A stretch of 64,000 bases of DNA from Lepidonotus clava. Taxonomy: Eukaryota > Annelida > Polychaeta > Phyllodocida > Polynoidae. Where the stretch lies: the NCBI GenBank assembly GCA_936440205.1, contig OW387134.1, positions 66,739,427 through 66,803,426 on the forward strand, in the 5' to 3' direction. How positions within the stretch are numbered: the stretch's first letter is position 1; each line of letters opens with the position of its first letter. A program made the position numbers and the translations under genes. Shown piece after piece: positions 33,130 through 45,326 of the stretch. Under the pieces are notes generated by a model. That model was not told the DNA's origin. It searched no databases and saw nothing but the letters and a program-made list of their open reading frames with translations.

Positions 33130-33866
33130 ACGTCTCTACCTCCACCCAGGTCGACTTGATGTATGGTATGGGGGCACGCTGTAAAGTCACACTGTAATAA
33201 ACATCATAACCCATAAACCATTCCCCCTACCTGACAATAATCATACATCAACTTGCCATGGAACTGGCGAGAGAAGGGCCCTCTCCCAACCCTTTTCGCA
33301 CACACTCCATTAGCCTTACTCTCATATTGCTCTACTCCAACATATTGCACACCCCTTATTGAATTTCAGTGAACGTCTGAAGATGCCTGACATTGACATA
33401 GTAATTTCAAAGTAAAATGAAATAAATGGCACTAGTCCGTACATTCTGACAGTTTCTATGAAGAAAATATCACAAATGTCAGAGAAGTGCACACAACACG
33501 TTTTGTTGTTCAATACTGTGCACAACTCTGACATTAAAGATATTTCTTCTGATGTTTTAAACCTAGCTACGCGTGTGTATATTCAACAGGAGTAACTCTT
33601 TACAGTGTTTCTTCATATGTAATGCACTCCTTCGTACAATAATTCTTGTAACAAACATAGTATTCAATTATAACGATTTTGATGCTTTTTTTTCCCCCAA
33701 AAGTATTGCATGGAACCATACATCCTTAAGTATATGATATTCTTAGGAGAATTAAAAAACACTTTCTAGTGATATACAGCATGTCCATAGTTAACTGTAT
33801 TTCTCTATTTTGCTGATTTGATTTTTTAGATCAACAGGAAAATCGGTATATGGAACATAGCGCTAA
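33130..33866. other. No gene recognised
   Basis: Unique AT-rich sequence. No domain, RNA or clear repeat. Confidence 0.4.
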
Positions 33867-34040
33867 GCTTAATACCCACTAGGATGAACTGCTGACCACC
33901 AATCATTTGTTTGAGGGACCACCTCTCAGTATGCTCTATTGAGATGTATACAAATGGGCCGTATATTGGAGTAAAATCAACCAAACTGTAGCACCAACCG
34001 GTAAAATATCACCTAGATCTAGTGGGTATATGAAGCCCGA
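33867..34040. mobile_element. Diverged MITE of the CCACTAGG type
   Basis: Left AGCTTAATACCCACTAGGAT and right TCTAGTGGGTATATGAAGCC are inverted, like the 4,901 family but decayed. Confidence 0.45.
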
Positions 34041-34069
34041 AGGTGCCACCTGCATGTGACTCTTCTGTA

Positions 34070-36080
34070 TTTAGCCATGTTTAATTGTATCTGTCCAATG
34101 CAGGGACCAGCCCCATGCCCCGACTTCTGCCAAGAATACTCACCATCAGGGCCCAATTTAGCGCCCTGTGATCACGCATTCTCCATCCAAGATCCCTGTG
34201 GGGGAGGTACTGAATGATAATTGTATCTTTTCCGAACATCCCTAGTGCACATAAACTGACTATATATGCAACGTCACGTATACGACATTCTTTATACTAA
34301 GGATGCTAAGGATATACATCGCCTGAATAAAATTAGCTATATGTACGCGACAACAAAATAAACCAGCTCCATTACCCATTTCTGTATACTACTACCGTTT
34401 CGCTTCTATAAGAGGATCAATCCAGGTAATTGTGTTGTGTATGTTATGAATCTTATATAGGTATATTTGTAGGTAGCATATCTTACACATTATTGCTAAT
34501 AATATATGATAATTACATATTATTATAAAGAATGAGTGACAAGGCAATTAATTTGGACAATATAAATAACAGTGGTTGTTTATCAATCCTCCTCCTCATA
34601 CATGCAGCTAAAACTTGTATGTGATGTTCATACTAGAGACAGTGTATACACAACGTCAAGCGTATGCGTATACGCAACGTCAAGTGTATAAGAGAAACAA
34701 TGTAAGTGACATGCATCAAACCATCTCCAAATTCCCATTTCCCTCTACTATTGTTAAATTCCAGATAGTCAAAAATCATCTAGTGGAATATAAGCTTAAA
34801 GGCTCGACCTTAAACCATGGAGATTCCCGAGCTGGTAAGTAGTGTATAGAAACAGCGCATTAAGTCTGGTTAAATTGTATCTCAAAGGGCACAGTGTGGT
34901 CTTTACAACAGGGGCCTTGGTCCAATTGATTCAGACAACTCAGTGTCAGTTGTGATGATATACACCATTTGTTCATTTGCATAGTATATGGGTTTTATAC
35001 AGTTATGTGATAGGAATCAAGATGAGGTGACAGATCTCATTTGAACTTCATTTCTTATAAACTCAGTCCTTGAATGATTAACAGCCCCTGGATGAATAGC
35101 TGTCTATTGCCATTGCATACATTTCCCTTTTAATATTCATTACTATACGATGTTACACTGTACTGTATGTTACCTATCTATTTACTTTTCCTATACTTTA
35201 TGTGATACTCATGAATCCGGGGGAACCCTTACTGTGTTTAGCCTCACTCTTACTGTATTTAGACCTGTTTGTATCTGTCCATTGCAGGGACCCCCTGCCC
35301 TGGCTTCTAACCAGAATACTCACCACCGAGGCCCGATTTAGCGCCCTGTGATCACGCATTCTCTTACCAGGTCTCTAAGGGGAGGTACTGAATGACAATT
35401 ATATCTTTTCCGAACACACCAAGTGCAAAGGACAATTACTGCCAGACGTCGGATGTGCATTCACCAGCCGGGCAATGGAGATTCCCATGCTAGCCAATGT
35501 AATGGCTCTATTCCACTTCCCGATTTTACTCACAATTTCAAAAAAATTGCCAGAAGCAATAGGGATTGAACTTTGACATGTTACATATCATCAGAAAGTA
35601 TTTTGCAGTCTCTTTCAAATGGTATGTAGCATGCAAGTTTTCCTCTCATATTTCTTTAACAAATTAGAAATTGCCAAATTCCAGGTAGTTAGAATACCCT
35701 TGTGGAATATAGGCCTAATGGCCAGACATCGGATATAATACGCCAGATGGACAGCACAGATTCTTATGCCTGCTGACGTAAGTAGGGTATAAAAACTGTG
35801 CAATAAGTCAAGGGTCGAAGTGTGGTCTTTGCCACAGAACCCTTCGTGCAATTGGGTCAGACAGCTTGGTGTCAGTTTTGATGATATAGTCCATTTGTTC
35901 ATTTGCATAGTATACTGGTTTAATGCAGTTATGTGAGGGGAACTCAAGATGACGTGACATGTTCATTTGAAATCCATTTCTTATAAACTCGGTGTTTAAC
36001 TGATAGTAGTCCCTGGATAATAAGGTGTTTATTGCCATTGTATACATTTCTGGCATGATATTCATTACACTAGTACTTCT
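34070..36080 (+). repeat. Local tandem duplication (two units of about 0.9-1.1 kb)
   Basis: Unit 1 spans about 34,070-35,150 and unit 2 about 35,255-36,080. Matches in order: TGTATCTGTCCA(A/T)TGCAGGGACC, TTTAGCGCCCTGTGATCACG, GAGGTACTGAATGA(T/C)AATT, then CATTTGTTCATTTGCATAGT and TTTCTTATAAACTC. An indel near the middle shifts the offset from about 1.18 kb to about 0.93 kb. Unit 2 holds a MITE at 35,505-35,712. Confidence 0.75.
35505..35712. mobile_element. MITE of the TTCCACTxxCCGATTTT type
   Basis: Left CTCTATTCCACTTCCCGATT and right ACCCTTGTGGAATATAGG pair as inverted ends. The interior has CATGTTACATATCAT and CTTTCAAATGGTATGTAG, as in the related copies. Confidence 0.55.
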
Positions 36081-36785
36081 ACTTTATTCTGTACTCTGTT
36101 TTTGCTATATGTAATGCTCCTGAGACCCCATATTTTCGACCAAATTTAAATTTCCTAATATTATAAGAATAATGTTAAAATATCTGGATCTGTCCCTAAA
36201 ACACTGACAGATGATATGAAATAAAACCTCGAGAACTACAACCTAACTAAATGCGTAATATACTTTTAGCTAATATGTTCAAATATGGTAGACCAAGATA
36301 CTTAAGGCCATATCCTAGCCTCCCACTGTCGTAGCAGATGAATAGGCTAGGTAATTTCACGTCATTTAAACAGAGATAAAAGACGCAGTCGGTATGTACA
36401 TTGTCTCAAGTAGACTAGGTTTCACTCAACAATCCCGTTAAATATCACAATTAATATGGTTAAGCTAATGGGCACTTACATAATCATCTGGCATGGACAT
36501 AATATTCTATAGATTTCCCCCCATTAGAAATATCACATTGTCGTAAACTTTCTCTCAAATGCCCAAACAGGGGTTGCTTCTGGGCAATTTCAGCGATCAG
36601 ATGGCCTGCATTATGTTTTAGATATCCAGGATAGAGACATGCGTGAGACTCTGACGTATATATATGCAGTATGAATGGGGTGTTTTGTATCGGTTAATGT
36701 CAGCGCTATTTCCATTTCTGGTCGTATAACTTTAGCTATGCATTCGGAGAACGGTTTTTGTCTTGGTAAATATCTAAAGATTGGG
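36081..36785. other. No gene recognised
   Basis: AT-rich unique sequence with nothing recognisable. Confidence 0.4.
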
Positions 36786-36790
36786 TTCAT

Positions 36791-37153
36791 CCCCGCCAAG
36801 CTGCAACGTAACAGAAACGTTCTGCAACTATACTTTTTTAGTCAGTTTGTTACTTACTAAGATGGCACGTAACAATTACATTATTTATGGTTAGGTTGAA
36901 ATCTGACCGAATCAGAATGTTATTGAAACATTATTTCGGGGTGAGATTAGGACAAAACTAAAACAGAATGTTATAAAAACATTCTGTTTATGTTGAATAA
37001 TGTAACCAGAGTGTTATAATAACGTCGCAGTGCAACATGGCAGCAGTACATTGGAGCGACATTATTGGGAGTCTTCAAAATAATGTAACAAGAACCAATA
37101 CAGAACAAAACAGAACGCTGCTGCAACGTCAAAATGTCACATGCTTGCCTGGG
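36791..37153 (+). mobile_element. MITE-A copy, full length
   Basis: Runs from CCCCGCCAAGCTGCAACGTA to CACATGCTTGCCTGGG. All family blocks are present, including GAAACGTTCTGCAACTATAC, TTACTTACTAAGATGGCACG and ACAAGAACCAATACAGAACA. Confidence 0.78.
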
Positions 37154-37766
37154 ATATTACGGCAATAGGCCTAAGGATGGGAGAGACATATTATTCTCTG
37201 TTCAATAAACCCTTCCCAGTATATATCAGACTGTGTGTTTATCATGAAATATTATTGCAACTTTTCCTATATTTATAACCCAATTAAAGCGGCATTCTTG
37301 TCCGTGCGTTGTTAGGTTAACATTCACCGACATAAGTCTAATGACATAATGGCTGGACCGCAGGCGACGTGTTTCGCAGTATTAGAACATAATCTGCCGA
37401 TGTTATTGGACATGTCACGAAATTGGCGTGGCCGTACGGGAGTTACAATGTAGCAAAATATACCCGCCTCATAGATGAGAAAGTGACTTGAAGTTACCCA
37501 TAAGTAGAATTATGAGAGTTGCTTTTGTAAAGCGTCATTTATCTATTTTCCCTAGGAAACGATGTCATTTTAAGCTAGACCCATCTTGTTCTATTCTTGA
37601 TTGTCTTGAAACAGCAACCCTAGAAACCTGCATCTACGAAGTCAGTAAGTTTAAAGAGCGTTCATATTGTGAAACAGGACAGTGTGACTTTTTGCATAAT
37701 ATTATTTCAATCAATCTTAGGTCACACACTCCGTTATGCTACCTATATTCATTTTCAGAGTCCAAT

Positions 37767-37820
<54 letters not shown>

Positions 37821-38636
37821 CAACCTGGAAAGGGTATAATGCCTCACACGCTAATAAAGTCAAAAACAAGCTAATTTGTCATTTCCACTTTCCCCAAATA
37901 CTAAAAAGCTAACTAGGCTAATCGACCTGAGCAAATTACTCTCATTAGGGAATCCCATTCTATCTCTCTCTAAATCCTTGTCTATGACGTTAAACCATAT
38001 CGGCTTTGTAAAGGGGTCCAGGGGGCTGCTAGAATTAAGCCATGTTGGTAAGAAATAAGGCAGTATTGATAGCAATATCAGTCATTTACCATGGCGTCGT
38101 TCGGTTTGTTGCTGAGATTGAAGCGAAGTGTTCTGGCTATGACGTTAGCATGGTAGACCGGAGTTTTTTTCCAGTTCTGTCAGCATTAAGCCCCATTCGC
38201 CCTGGGCACTTTTTTATTGCGATCTGAGATATAGCTGCAATCTTCGTGTATCCAGACTTAATATTCTTGGAAAATATGTTTGGGGTTTTTGTTTAAGGAA
38301 ATGTGTCTTCCATGTATATTTTATGCGTGATTAACTCTCTCAAAGATATAACATTACAATCTTGTGCGACCTACATATCAATTTTAAAATGGTCTGATCC
38401 TGCCAGACCGTCAAAATGTTAGTAGTATATAGAAATGGGAGTTTTGGTCCTTTCATATATTCACAGTAATTCTATATGGACATGATGTCGCCTGGCTTTC
38501 GGAGAAATATATGAAGAGCTCACGTTGGTTCCTGTTATATTCACCATATGCAAGCAATGAATACCTAGCCAGCTCGAAGAATATCATGTGGGAGGAAGGG
38601 GTGTTAAAATAAGGCTAAACTTGAGAAACTGTGGAC
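37154..38636. other. No gene recognised; (TA)n at 37,771-37,819
   Basis: A perfect (TA)n microsatellite lies at about 37,771-37,819. The frame at 37,488-37,874 runs into it and is not supported. A frame at 37,876-38,058 (ending NHIGFVKGSRG) faintly resembles a reverse-transcriptase motif, but is too short to call. Confidence 0.4.
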
Positions 38637-38640
38637 TTAA

Positions 38641-39003
38641 AGGGAGCCAAAAGCAATGTTGTGTCAAAATGTGACAAAATATGACGAAATTCTGCATACT
38701 CAAATAACACTGAAAAAAAGTTCTGAGAGTCAACATTAGCCATTGGTACAGTATAAATGCTGATAACTAGCTATAACTTCACTTGAATTCCATAATACCC
38801 ATGTCATGTATGGCTGTAGAAATGTTTTTAAACAAACCAATTTTGGTGAGTCACCAAAATTGACTGGGAATGAGGTTTAATGTATTTTATGGTAGTTCAA
38901 GTCTGTATTCACAGTCTATATTTTATCACAGGCCTAGGCTATGGTCAGAGAATATATTTCAAAAGTTAACAGAATTTTCAAAATTTGGACCCTGCATTGC
39001 TTT
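38641..39003 (+). mobile_element. TTAA-target MITE (piggyBac-like), right end lost
   Basis: It starts TTAA|AGGGAGCCAAAAGCAATG and matches 55,163-55,504 through CAAACCAATTTTGGTG and CACAGGCCTAGG. The right terminus ends in decayed GCATTGCTTTCTTC. Confidence 0.6.
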
Positions 39004-39237
39004 CTTCATGATAAATAGCTTTCAAATTATAAAAAGGGTGTGTGTACACTGTTAAAAAAAAGCGTAACTTTAACAGTTATATACTGTAAACCTCAACAGT
39101 ACAATACCGTATTTTATTTTATGGTTATCTACCATAATATCATTACAGTATATAACTGTATTTATTACTGAATTTTAGTCTCACAGTAATATACCATATC
39201 TGGGAATTGTATACTGTATGGAAAAGGAAAATGGACA

Positions 39238-39312
39238 CTTTGGGATTAGAACCCACATTCTCCACATTCAAGGCAGAAGCCTAACCAACTGAGCTAACTT
39301 GGACTGCATGAG
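39238..39312 (-). pseudogene. tRNA-like sequence, minus strand
   Basis: Box A TTAGCTCAGTTGGTTAGGC and box B TGGGTTCTAATCCCA are close to consensus. The anticodon stem pairs with wobbles (TCTGC/GTGGA; loop CTTGAAT, apparent anticodon TGA) and the T-arm has four pairs. The acceptor stem does not pair. It is therefore a pseudogene or SINE head, not a working tRNA. Confidence 0.45.
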
Positions 39313-39457
39313 GTGTACACTGTCATAGTCAGCACCAATGAGTAGGATCAGTACTACTATACAGATGTTCAACATTAGACAGACATTAGGTCATTGTTTT
39401 TATACCCCTACATATTCAGTTAAGTATAGCAAAGCTGGGCTCTGTGTACCTACAGGC

Positions 39458-39532
39458 CTCCATAGCTCAGCGGCAGAGCACAGGCTTCATATGTGAGAGA
39501 TGCCGGGTTCAAACCTCGGCTAGTCACTACCA
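39458..39532 (+). pseudogene. tRNA-like sequence, plus strand
   Basis: D-arm GCTC-AGCGGCA-GAGC is perfect and T-arm CCGGG-TTCAAAC-CTCGG is complete with one wobble. The anticodon stem is poor (loop region TTCATAT) and the 3' acceptor strand does not match GCCTCCA. A tRNA-derived SINE head or pseudogene. Confidence 0.45.
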
Positions 39533-40283
39533 TGCAGAAATAGTACTACCAGTAGTAGTGGTTTGCAGCATGTCCTCTGTATTTTTGGCCATGATTAGTA
39601 AAATATCTTTTTCATACATTAAGGAATTTGGAACTTTGTGATTAAAAATGTTAAATTTTTAGGTTTTTATAGCGTTATTAAGGTAATCACCTCATTGGCC
39701 TGCTATTTTTGGTATGACCAACCAACCAGAGCACCCTAAAACATTTACAAGATGTTTTAAAACACCTTTTCAGTAGGATTAACATGTAGACACCCTTTCA
39801 GTACAAGAACTCAGCTATAGCCCTGTAGGTTTGACCTCCAACAGTCAAACAACCCATGCAAGGCTAAACCAAGAGAAAAAGGATGTACTTGGTTATTGGC
39901 TAAATTATCATGTAGTATGATTACAGGAAAAATAAAACTTTCAATGCTGCTAAAATTGCATCAAGTGTAAACTGTATGACATTTTACTATAGCATGTATT
40001 ACATTATATTATTGTTGAAGTTAAATGGTTTTGATCCATAAGAATGAAATTCTGACGTATGTATTACAGTATATTACTGTTAAACTTAAACGGTTTCGAT
40101 CCAAAAGAATGAAAGTCCACTGTACATATTACGGTATATTACTGTTAAACTTGAACGGTGTTCACCTGTAAAAAATACGGTCACACAGAATTATGGTCAC
40201 CCGTTAAATTTACGGTAAAAGTTCGGCAACATAGTTGCCAGTACTTTACCGTAAATTTGACGGGATTTTTTAACAGTGTACAC

Positions 40284-41669
40284 TGAACCAATACGCAATA
40301 AACCATGGGAAACTGTAGTTTTGTTTCTGATAGATTGAGAGTGTGTTGAACTGACTCAGTTTTCCTCTCAGGTGCAGAGAATGAATTGAACAACAGTAAT
40401 AGAACAATGTGAACTGGAGAAGTATGCTCGATCAATCAACCTGGAGACCTACTCTGAAATTCAGATTAATTCTCTGGGGTGTTTTTAAAATGCTCGTTTG
40501 AATGTCCTGACACTTTGAATGATTCCTTGTACGGTTAACGTGTTGTTCTTTTGTATAAACACATGCATTTGCCATTTAGAACTAAAGTTCAGTGACATTA
40601 AATCATATAGTGGGTGTATGAGAGAATGCATTATTGAATTCAAATTTAAATCATATATGCTTAAGCTACTGTATCAGGGTAATATAAACGTCAATGTAAC
40701 ATCATAATAGAACCAACCCTAAAACCAAAGAAAAACAAAAGTACTCATAACAACAATTAACTTTTGTGCAATAAATATTTCAGATTGTGGGTGTATGCGC
40801 TTTCACAGTACATCCAAAATCACAATCGAATCCACCATATATTTTACCACCAATTGAGGCTTAATGGTTCTGTTGTAGCATGGTATTCTAGTAGGAAATT
40901 GACAAAACAATATATTGTTAATTATATGATATCATAAAGATTCATCCCCAAGCCATTGTGAAATTTAGATTCTCGTGCCTTCACAAAGTCTTCTATAGAT
41001 CCCCATATGTCCATTCCCTCACTCACTGTGTGTAGTGTGGGAAATTGCCGTAGGACTCAGGGAGAGAGATATAATTGAAAGGCTCGCCACACATAATCTA
41101 GTATCGATTTTCAAAGCCGGGCACATTGGCGCAGTTTCATCACGGAGCATACTGCTTATTACTCTTTGTCACTTCATTAGAAAAGACATTGAAGAGCGAG
41201 ATGTTTTTGTCTGATGATCATTGACAAAACTTGTCTTAAAATAAATTCAATCTCTGATCGGAGTCCTATTGACAGGCGGTTGGATTCCCATACATTTTGC
41301 CAAGTTCGTTTTGCTACAGACGTAACGGTATTACCCTTGTCAGTAGTCTATCCAGAAAATTCCCTTTGTTATTTAATAAATTACAAACAAATGTCGTTTG
41401 TTAAGGGGCTATGGAGGTTTGGGGCGATCACGATGAGTTGTTGGTGACGATTACGTAAGCTTCTATGGGGATAAAAATTGGGTATTTTGCTCTAATAATT
41501 AGTTTGAAAATGCTCCAATCTTCATACAGTAAGCGACAAAAAATTTGGAAGTTATCCATACATCCCAGAAAATTCTTTGCTAATATGTCCAGTTTTTCAA
41601 CAATCGCTGGTATACCCATTTTCTTTATGAGCGCTAATGAGCTCCATAAGGGCCAACAAGGTGAGCTGA
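40284..41669. other. No gene recognised
   Basis: AT-rich unique sequence. Frames at 40,519-40,707 and 41,214-41,447 have no domain. Confidence 0.4.
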
Positions 41670-42034
41670 CCCAGCCAGCTTGCAAGGTAACAGAAACGTT
41701 CTGCAACCATACTTTTTTAGTCAGTTTGTTACCTACTAAGATGGCACATAACAATTTGTTATGGATGTTAAGGTTGAAACCTCACCAAATCAGAATTTTA
41801 TTATAACACTGTTTTTAGTGAAGTTAGGATGAAACCAAAACAGAATGTTACAAGAACAATTTTGTTTGGATTGAAGAACATAACCAGAACATTGTATTAT
41901 TGCACAGTGCAATGTCACAGCAGTACATTGCAGTGACGTAATTGGAAGTCATCAAAAGAACGTAACAATAACCAAATACAGAACCAACCAGAACGCTACT
42001 GCAACATTATAATAACATCACATCCTTGTCTGGG
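41670..42034 (+). mobile_element. MITE-A copy, full length
   Basis: From CCCAGCCAGCTTGCAAGGTA to ATCCTTGTCTGGG. CCAACAAG occurs about eight bases outside each end (41,652 and 42,043). It may be a target duplication with a few extra terminal bases. Confidence 0.78.
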
Positions 42035-42297
42035 TAAAGCTCCAACAAGTGGCCCCGAGAAACTAACTGCGTTTGCCAAAAGATTCAGACCAACTTTCTC
42101 CATATATAATAGCACCTGGAGATTGACGAGGCTGGCTTAACCGTTTAACACTCACACTCACCTGTCATCAGCTAGCCGGCAATTACAGAACCATAAAATC
42201 CCCCGAGGGAGGGAAAAGTTGGCCGGGTCCAGCGGTGGCCCTGGGCGGCGCCGACTTTATCGAATAGCACCATTCATGACAGGAGGCCCAATTCCCA

Positions 42298-43250
42298 CGG
42301 TGACGTCAGCAGTGGGGACGCAATATTACTGTCAGTTAGTGAGCTGCCTCTGCTGCTGCAGTGTCTGGGGGAGTTGGCTGATTTTTAGAGATTTAAGCAG
42401 GGACTGTGCCCTTAGGGGGCTGGAACTGCCAGCTCTAGGGCTACCAGGTGTGTGCGTCCTGACAGTGCTCTAAATATGGAGCCTCGGGTGAAACGCAATT
42501 CACAGTTCAACAAACTAGAAACTCAAATTAGGACCGAAATACATTCCCAGAGTTTTCATGAAATTAGCCTTAGAGTATTAAACTTTATGTAAAAAGTCTT
42601 AAGTCTATATTCCACATGTTGATTTTGCTGCCAAATTTAAAAAGTGACAGTGGGAATTAAGGTTAGATATAAAGATGTTGTATATCATGTCAGCAGTGGG
42701 ATGTAATATCACTGTCACTTAGTGAGCTGTCTCTGCTGCTGCAGTGTCCGGGAGAGTTGGCTGATTGCTGGAGATGTGAGCAGGGACTGTGCCCTCAGGG
42801 GGCTGGGACTGGCAGCTCGGGAGCAGCCAGGTGTCTGCACTAACACATCTCTAAGTATGGAGCCTCAGGTGAAACGGGGTTAATTATATAAGGATGCCAT
42901 TTACAGTTCAACAAACTAGAAAGTCAAATTATGAGTGAAAGACCTTCCCAGAGATTTCAAGAAACTAACAGTAAAGTAGTTTCCTAAAATATGTGTATTT
43001 CACATGCTGACTTACTGCTGATTTTAGAGGTGGCAGTGGGAATTAAGGTTAGATAAAGAAACGCTATAACAACAGTGGGGATGCAATAACAATGTCAGTG
43101 TCTGGGTGAGTTGGCTGATTGTTAGAGATTTGAGCAGGGACTGTGCCCTCAGGGGGCTGGGACTGGCAGCTCGGGAGCCACCAGGCATGTCTGCACTGAC
43201 ACTGCTCTAAGTATGGAGCCCAGAGTGAAACAGGAGTAATTTACAGTCAA
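42298..43250 (+). repeat. Local tandem triplication, period about 385 bp
   Basis: Three units begin near 42,300, 42,686 and 43,070. Shared blocks: CAGCAGTGGG, GAGTTGGCTGATT, AGCAGGGACTGTGCCCT, AGGGGGCTGG and TATGGAGCC. Units 1 and 2 end with a MITE-like piece (CACATG(T/C)TGA.. ..CAGTGGGAATTAAGGTTAGAT). The third is cut short. No frame is kept across the three. Confidence 0.8.
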
Positions 43251-45320
43251 ATCTTTCCCTTTGGATTTTCGAAAAACGTAGGTTTTTTTTAAAGTACACA
43301 AGGTCGCTCTGCTTCCAGTAGGTATCAACCCCCCCCCCCCACCGCGCAATCCCCCGCCCCCCTTCTCCAGCCTTCTTCACAGCCACCTGACCTGCGCCTG
43401 AAAAGTTTCCCCTCCAGGGCCCTGCTCCCATCCCGTGTCCAGGAGTCGGCGTCCACAGTCAATCTCCACCACTGAGGTCGCTTCCCCTGGTCTTTAGGGC
43501 TATTTTTAGCCTGAGTAAACCCCCTGTCTCTGTGCAGTAGGGGTCCCATCTGGCCTCCCTGACCTCGTGAAATGAATCAGCAGGATTTGCCTTCTATCCA
43601 TCTTAATAGGGATTGATAAATTCAGAAAAAAAATGGGGAGCAGTTAGTGTTGCATTGCACTATTTATTCAGACCAATATATGCTCTTACACTGCATAGAT
43701 ATGAGGATAAGAACATTCCAATCTAGGCTCATTCTGGCATTTGTTCAGGCTAGGCAGTTTTGGCCGGTTTTTAGGAACCACAGACAATCTCCCCCACAGA
43801 CCTCTGGGACAAGTGTATCTTCAAATGGGAGTGGTGTTGTGTTGGAGAGTGCTCGTAGGCCAACACCTCTTTCTATTATGGAGAAATAATAAATACTTTG
43901 TATTTTATCATGGGTCCGAGGCTATTTAATTTCTAGTTCTAGCTGTAGTTCTAATTAAGCCCTTTGATTTGCAAGATGTTTTCACGATTGAGCATTACCT
44001 TGCTTTTAGTACCCTTTAACAATTTAAGAACCCCTGCCATATAACGTTTAGCTCATGCTTATACAATATAGCATTTCATACTTTGCATGATTTAATGTAA
44101 TCACTCTTCTTCTGTGCAAGCTTTCGCCTTCTCTTAAGAAAATACCCATCTGCTGAAGTGTTTAGCAGCCAAAAGGTTTGCTGGCTTAGACCTTTGCAAC
44201 TTTTGTTCCTCACGACTGAAATGTTAGCCTGAGTTTGGGGATGGACTTCTTTAGGAGCTTTCCATTTACTGTCCTCTTGGAAATATGCTGTCATTTATAG
44301 CCATATTATAGTAGCATTTAAGTGTTGCTCTTTCTTATTAGCAGTAGGGAGCAGAGGTTTTAGGCGAGATGCAGTCATGATTTTTTAATGTGTTATGTGT
44401 CTGCACAACTCTCAGAATAGGTTATTTTCTTCCCAGCGTGCATGCACTTGACACGCGAGGTCTATCAAAAGTGAAGAGCTTTTGTGGGATGTTATCGCAT
44501 AGTGTTGTCCCAACATAATAAGGGCTGCGATGGTATAAATGTAAAATGACATTCTCTCCGTGAATTACAGTTTAGTCAGTCGTTCCTGTATGTCTTACCT
44601 CCATTTGGGAGGCCTTCAGAATTGCGTTAGTACTTGAACGTATAACAGGGGATAAAATCCATCCCTGTGTTACGACTTATTCAGAAGGCTGTCTTGTACA
44701 TTTGGGTATAGGTAGGACTTTCACTTACTGGAACTTTCTATATTACATAGATACCATACATAGTCAAAATACACTTAACTTCATTATTCACAAATAAATG
44801 AATAATTGTCACTGTTGGTCTAGACTCAGATAAGGTTTTATGGGATAATATAGATACAAATTCAGGATTGATTCATTCAAATAGTTGAAATGCATAGATT
44901 AAATGTAATGTGCTGTCAAGGAGATGTAGTTCTTAACATGACCATTGCATGGCCAGCATATATATACTCGGCAAAACACCATTTCCTCCATAGGCCTTGT
45001 CATAACTCAAAGCAATATAGCTAATGTCAGGCACTGTCATACTTTTTAACCAGCCCACATTCACAGCCACTAGCTCTCTCTGACTTGCTTATTCCAGGCC
45101 GGTCGTCGTTTTTCCCCCTGGCAGTCAGAATACTGTAGTAGAGATGTCACTGGGCCGGTTTCCCCTGCCATACAGCGCCGCCAAACGGCGTAAACAGACA
45201 TCATTTGATGTCCACAATCGTGTGAAATGTGCTTGTCACAGCATTCCCCTGCCACCCTCCCCCTCCCCCCTTCCCCCATCTTCTCCCCTCATCCCTCACA
45301 GAGTGACAAGTGGGCAGGGG
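43251..45320. other. Largest repeat-poor block; no gene proven
   Basis: Apart from a poly-C run at 43,331 this 2-kb stretch lacks the dispersed families seen elsewhere. On the minus strand at 44,076-44,294 a 72-residue frame (starting MTAYFQEDSKWKAPKEVHPQ) has ordinary amino-acid content. No domain is recognised and no good splice borders were found. The block could hold an exon or conserved non-coding elements. Confidence 0.35.
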
Positions 45321-45326
45321 GTTGTC

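Larger units (their letters stand above)
39050..40275. mobile_element. TIR-bounded element, 1.2 kb, flanked by GTGTACAC
   Basis: Ends TGTTAAAAAA and TTTTTTAACA, flanked on both sides by GTGTACAC (39,042-39,049; 40,276-40,283). That could be an 8-bp target duplication (hAT-like), but the 8-mer is palindromic, so it may be part of the terminal repeat. Near the right end, CCGTAAATT/ TTACGGTAAAAG and TTGCCAG form a stem typical of ACACTGTTAAAA-type elements. Many CAGTATATAACTGT words lie near the left end. Two tRNA-like sequences lie inside. Confidence 0.6.

Noticed and set aside
37876-38075. Reverse-transcriptase fragment (NHIGFVKGSRG)
   Set aside because: The match is a single short motif in a 60-codon frame without neighbours; chance is likely.
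39238-39532. Two functional tRNA genes
   Set aside because: Box A and box B are good, but the acceptor stems do not pair and one anticodon stem is poor, so they are pseudogenes or SINE heads.
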